Shown here: positions 13,299 through 15,990 of the stretch, one piece after another | Layout: each line of letters begins with the position of its first letter | Position numbering within the stretch: position 1 is the stretch's first letter | Assembly: GCA_947259865.1 (NCBI GenBank) | Contig: CAMYNZ010000029.1 | Coordinates: 1-15,990 of the forward strand | DNA length: 15,990 nt | From: an uncultured Desulfobacterales bacterium | Lineage (GTDB): Bacteria; Desulfobacterota; Desulfobacteria; Desulfobacterales; G020354645 | Reading direction: 5' to 3' | Notes under the pieces: generated by a model | Database searches by the model: none | The model's input: only the letters and a program-made list of their open reading frames with translations | What the model was told of the DNA's origin: nothing | Position numbers and translations under genes: made by a program

Positions 13299-14600
13299 TT
13301 AAACGGTTTCTCTGATCGTTATTTTGCTACTCGTTATTACATAAATTATAAAACCCGTGAGAAGCGCGGCTCCCAGGAGATGAGAATCCCTTGCTTTTAT
13401 AAGATAGGCAATGGTGAATACCACAATAAAGCCAAATAATACGATAAAGGTTCGCGAAAAACGCCGTAATATCACCCTTCCAAAATGAACAAATCGAATA
13501 TGGCTCACCAGCAGATAGGAGGTTATAAGGATCACGGCCCCTATTATCCACAAATTATTCCAGAATAAACAGGCCCCCAGAGCAACCATAGCGCCGGCAG
13601 GGCTGGGCAATCCGTTAAAGAAGCCATCCGGCAGCGTCAAGTCATGTTTGTCACGCACTAAAAATCGCCATAAACGAAACCCTATGGCGATGAAGTAGAT
13701 AATCCCGAAAATAATGGAAGGCAGCACCAAATTACCCTTCAAAATGATCAACACGCCCGGGCACAGGCCGAAGCTGACCAGATCCGCCACATCGTCAAGC
13801 CACGGACCAAATTTTGTTCCGCCATGCTTTTCAGCCATTCTGCCATCAAACAGATCGAAAATCTGTCCGGCCAAAATAGCAATAGCCGTGTATACGTAAC
13901 GTCCTTGAAAGACCCAGAATAGGCCTGTTATGCCGCATAATAAATTCAAAATTGACAGGATGTCTGCATAGAAACGGTTGGCTATGAGCTTAAAGACAAT
14001 CGATGATATGGATAAAATAATGCATACATAAAGCATTTGAGCAGAAAAATCAGGGATTTGTAAGGCATCATCCAAAAGCGCGCAGTAAATGATCAGGGCA
14101 AAGCACAATACCGCTTTAATTTTTCCGAAATTATTGGCGGCCACCGAGAAAATTGTAAATCGCTTAATTATATATCTGACCAGGAACTGCCCGCAGGCTT
14201 CTATAATCAGCAGGGCCCATATTGCAGCCACGTCGAGCAGGCCCTGATAGGCGAAAAAAACCATGGGAGGCAAATAGGTCAATTTATCACACAGTGGATC
14301 GATTTCTTCGCCGAAAGGTGAAACCAGGTCGCATTGCCGAGCTATTAGTCCGTCAACACCGTCCAGGACCGCTGAAATGGTAAACAACAAGATGCCCCAG
14401 GTGTATTGCCGGGCTACAAAATACAGCATCATGCCTGACAGACCGATTATCACCCGCCAAACACAAATGGCATTTGGATGAAAATACCAATGTCCGCCGA
14501 TAAAGCCTCGTGCCCTCTCATTTTTTAAAGAAACCACAAAACCCAGATAAATTAAGAGAGAAATAGCCACTGATACGATAATTGCAATTGGCCTGTCCAA
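13299..14600 (-). CDS. Fused tandem CDP-alcohol phosphatidyltransferase, membrane protein
   Basis: The protein has 433 residues from TTG 14600, with about ten to twelve membrane segments. It holds two family domains. The first has an intact active-site motif, DGVDGLIARQCDLVSPFGEEIDPLCD (residues 80-105; all Asp, Gly, Ala and Arg in register), of the PgsA-like kind. The second, FDLFDGRMAEKHGGTKFG...D...D (248-273), resembles phosphatidylserine synthase and is followed by its typical FNGLPSPAGAM; here the motif Arg is Glu and the spacing is one residue short. These enzymes transfer a CDP-linked lipid headgroup or tail at the inner membrane, so a role in phospholipid synthesis is likely; the product is not readable. 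A GTG at 14615 would add five residues, but GGAGGGG immediately before TTG 14600 favours the latter. It is a lone gene convergent with the hemerythrin operon. Confidence 0.87.
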   Translation of the reverse strand: MDRPIAIIVSVAISLLIYLGFVVSLKNERARGFIGGHWYFHPNAICVWRVIIGLSGMMLYFVARQYTWGILLFTISAVLDGVDGLIARQCDLVSPFGEEIDPLCDKLTYLPPMVFFAYQGLLDVAAIWALLIIEACGQFLVRYIIKRFTIFSVAANNFGKIKAVLCFALIIYCALLDDALQIPDFSAQMLYVCIILSISSIVFKLIANRFYADILSILNLLCGITGLFWVFQGRYVYTAIAILAGQIFDLFDGRMAEKHGGTKFGPWLDDVADLVSFGLCPGVLIILKGNLVLPSIIFGIIYFIAIGFRLWRFLVRDKHDLTLPDGFFNGLPSPAGAMVALGACLFWNNLWIIGAVILITSYLLVSHIRFVHFGRVILRRFSRTFIVLFGFIVVFTIAYLIKARDSHLLGAALLTGFIIYVITSSKITIRETV

Positions 14601-14735
14601 CGAAGTCCCCTCCACTAAATTTCATGTGCGGTGTCACATCTGTCTTTTCCGTATCACAAGTTCTGATAAAAGGAAATCAAAGAGATCATGTTTTTATTTC
14701 TGATTGCTTTTACAAAAAGTTTCCCAACTTGAACA

Positions 14736-14760
14736 GCTAACCGGGGGGTAAAAGGTTAGC
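14736..14760. promoter_or_regulatory. Inverted repeat, possible operator or hairpin
   Basis: GCTAACC (14736-14742) and GGTTAGC (14754-14760) are perfect inverted copies 11 nt apart. The half-site resembles that of the palindrome at 7216-7229 (CTAACCC/GGGTTAG), so one regulator might see both; this is speculative. The sequence lies between the divergent lipid-synthase gene and the repeat upstream of the YbjQ-like gene. Confidence 0.3.
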
Positions 14761-14784
14761 GTTGCGCAGAAGATAAAATTCAAG

Positions 14785-14914
14785 ATTATTGACTGAATAG
14801 ATGCGTTTGTGTTAGAGATGTTTGAATGATGTAATACGCTTATCCAAACGCTAAGGCAGCCATGCGATCAAGGCAACAAACCCCATTTCTCGCTGCGAGA
14901 TCCGGGGTTTTGGT
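14785..14914 (+). repeat. Dispersed structured repeat, copy 5, with terminator hairpin
   Basis: This is a full-length copy of the family seen at 10436-10567. It has ATTGACTGAATA, TGTGTTAGA, TGATGTAAT, GCTTATCCAAACGC, AGGCAGCCATG and a closing hairpin. The hairpin is AAACCCC (14878-14884) with GGGGTTT (14904-14910), an inner TCTCG/CGAGA stem and a 3x3 internal loop, followed by TTTT. It ends 54 nt before the YbjQ-like start codon, so it could be its leader or an independent small RNA. Confidence 0.6.
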
Positions 14915-14967
14915 TATTTGCAGCTGTATATCTGATATTATCGAATTTAGAATTCCAGGGAGGAGCT

Positions 14968-15525
14968 ATGAAAATACTTCGACATTTTGGCTCACTGGTC
15001 TTTGTGCTGGGCCTCTTCACGGCAGTATTTGCCGGGCTTCCGTGGTACGTGATCGTTGCCGATGATCCCGTCCTACCCTGGTGGCTCAGGTCTGCTGTTT
15101 TTGGCCTTCTGGGAGGGATTCTTATGGTTTTGCTGACAGTCGCCCTCGAACAGCGAAAAAACAAGACATCAGAAACAGTACCGATGCCTGATTCCTCTGA
15201 CCGCAGGGTTTTGCTGTTGAATTCCGCAGCACTGCCCGGCCGGCAGATCACGGAGATACTTGATCTCGTCCAGGGCCACACGGTATTTGCCATCTGGCTC
15301 GGTAAAGATCTGTCCGCCATCATCAGGTTGATCCTTGGCGGCGAATTGACGGAATACACAGAAATGATGGGAAGGGCGCGATCAGCAGCCACCAGCAGGA
15401 TGATCGCTCAAGCTTCAGCGCTGGGTGCGGATGCCATAATAAATGTTCGCTATATGACCACGAGCGTTATCGGGAGCGCGGCCGAGTTATTGGTCTACGG
15501 CACAGCCGTCAAGCTCAGCAAGTAG
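14968..15525 (+). CDS. Membrane-anchored YbjQ/UPF0145 (DUF74) family protein
   Basis: The 185-residue protein has two N-terminal membrane segments (about 7-31 and 40-60) joined to a YbjQ-type domain (about 80-183). Family blocks are clear: LPGRQITEILDLVQGHTVF, LGKDLSAIIRLILGGELTEYTEMMGRAR, ASALGADAIINVRY and a closing LLVYGTAVKL. The domain forms small ring-like pentamers in known structures; its function is not established. Typical members are about 105 residues and soluble, so the anchored form is a variant, with the domain probably facing the cytosol. GGGAGGAG (about 14958-14965) precedes the ATG. It is followed after 65 nt by the Lys-rich gene and may be co-transcribed with it. The terminator-ended repeat upstream could control it. 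Confidence 0.87.
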   Translation: MKILRHFGSLVFVLGLFTAVFAGLPWYVIVADDPVLPWWLRSAVFGLLGGILMVLLTVALEQRKNKTSETVPMPDSSDRRVLLLNSAALPGRQITEILDLVQGHTVFAIWLGKDLSAIIRLILGGELTEYTEMMGRARSAATSRMIAQASALGADAIINVRYMTTSVIGSAAELLVYGTAVKLSK

Positions 15526-15590
15526 ATGCCCTGTGAGAAGTTAGACCTAATATTCCCATAAATCCTTTTAAAATGGAGAAGGAGAACTCA

Positions 15591-15990
15591 ATGAAAATCA
15601 AAGCCAAGATTCATGTGGAAAACCAAAAAAATGTTGCTCAAAAAAGGCTTGGCGTCAGGCTGGACTTTCTCAAAGAAAAAGGTTTGGCGGGCGTTGATAT
15701 TAAACGGGATACCGTGATCAGAAAAATAAGAGCGGAAATTCGCAAGGCAGATCATCGGTTGGCCAGTATCGCCGCACAGGAAAAATTAAACGCGGAAAGA
15801 GCTCAGATCAAAGCAAAAAAATCGGTTGCAGCAAAGAGCTCCCGTGAAAAGGCTCCGGCCAGGGCGGCTAAGCCTGCTGCCAAGGAAAAAGTGAAGCCGG
15901 AGAAAGCGGAGAAACCCGAGCCGGCTGCCAAGGAGAAAGTGAAGCTGGAGAAAGCCGAGAAACCCGAGCTGGCTGCCAAAGAGAAAGTAA
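15591..15990 (+). CDS. Lys/Ala/Glu-rich protein with 16-residue repeats, 3' end outside the window
   Basis: An open frame starts at ATG 15591 behind GGAGAAGGAG (15575-15584) and is still open after 133 codons at the window edge. Residues 1-80 are a charged, probably helical region (LGVRLDFLKEKGLAGVDIKRDTVIRKI). From about residue 81 the composition becomes Lys/Ala/Pro/Glu rich. From 15873 a 48-bp unit repeats at 15873, 15921 and 15969, encoding PAAKEKVKPEKAEKPE with minor changes. Such tails resemble histone H1-like or other nucleic-acid or polyanion-binding proteins, but acidic residues are also frequent, so DNA binding is only one option. No known domain is recognised in the N-terminal part. 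Confidence 0.75.
   Translation, partial: MKIKAKIHVENQKNVAQKRLGVRLDFLKEKGLAGVDIKRDTVIRKIRAEIRKADHRLASIAAQEKLNAERAQIKAKKSVAAKSSREKAPARAAKPAAKEKVKPEKAEKPEPAAKEKVKLEKAEKPELAAKEKV
15873..15990 (+). repeat. 48-bp in-frame tandem repeat
   Basis: Two complete units (15873-15920 and 15921-15968) and a third partial unit keep the reading frame and differ by a few bases. Copy number beyond the window is unknown and may vary between strains. Confidence 0.8.

Overview
The window looks like a chromosomal segment of an anaerobic or microaerophilic deltaproteobacterium (Desulfobacterota, probably a Desulfobacterales-type sulfate reducer). This is inferred from the gene families (two DUF438/hemerythrin-type proteins, DUF2249 proteins, a stand-alone FmdE-like protein, an OFA-type MFS carrier, a GEMM riboswitch), the moderate GC content and the many palindromic intergenic repeats. 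No taxonomic marker gene is present.

Layout from left to right. Positions 1-445 hold dispersed repeats. Then come a DinB-like protein (458-970, +) and a DJ-1/PfpI family protein (1175-1699, +). Two minus-strand genes follow: a secreted beta-helix/LamG protein (1796-4114) and an MFS transporter (4228-5439). A secreted endonuclease I (5748-6509, -) has its own 270-nt leader, in which a consensus-like promoter, a cyclic-di-GMP-I (GEMM) riboswitch and an intrinsic terminator can be read directly. A gene-free stretch (6780-7450) holds a roughly 324-bp nested palindromic MITE-like element. It is followed by a strong promoter with a perfect 14-bp palindrome in its spacer, driving an M20 amidohydrolase (7451-8638, +). 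Convergent to that is a DUF1858/DUF438/hemerythrin/PAS protein (8652-10145, -). A 3' fragment of a tRNA-Phe gene and a terminator-ended repeat lie at 10304-10567, then a small basic protein.

From 11160 a compact plus-strand operon encodes a DUF2249 protein, an FmdE-like protein and a DUF2249-hemerythrin fusion, behind an FNR/DNR-like palindrome. With the nearby DUF438 protein this suggests a local redox, oxygen or nitric-oxide response module; that function is inferred. A convergent gene encodes two fused CDP-alcohol phosphatidyltransferase domains (13299-14600, -). The right end carries a membrane-anchored YbjQ-like protein (14968-15525, +) and the start of a Lys/Ala/Glu-rich protein with 16-residue repeats, cut by the window edge.

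The most interesting points are the riboswitch-controlled secreted nuclease, a dispersed repeat family that resembles a small structured RNA ending in a terminator (copies at the left edge, 10436 and 14785, plus hairpin-only copies), the tandem lipid-synthase fusion with a degenerate second active site, and the hemerythrin/DUF2249/FmdE-like cluster.
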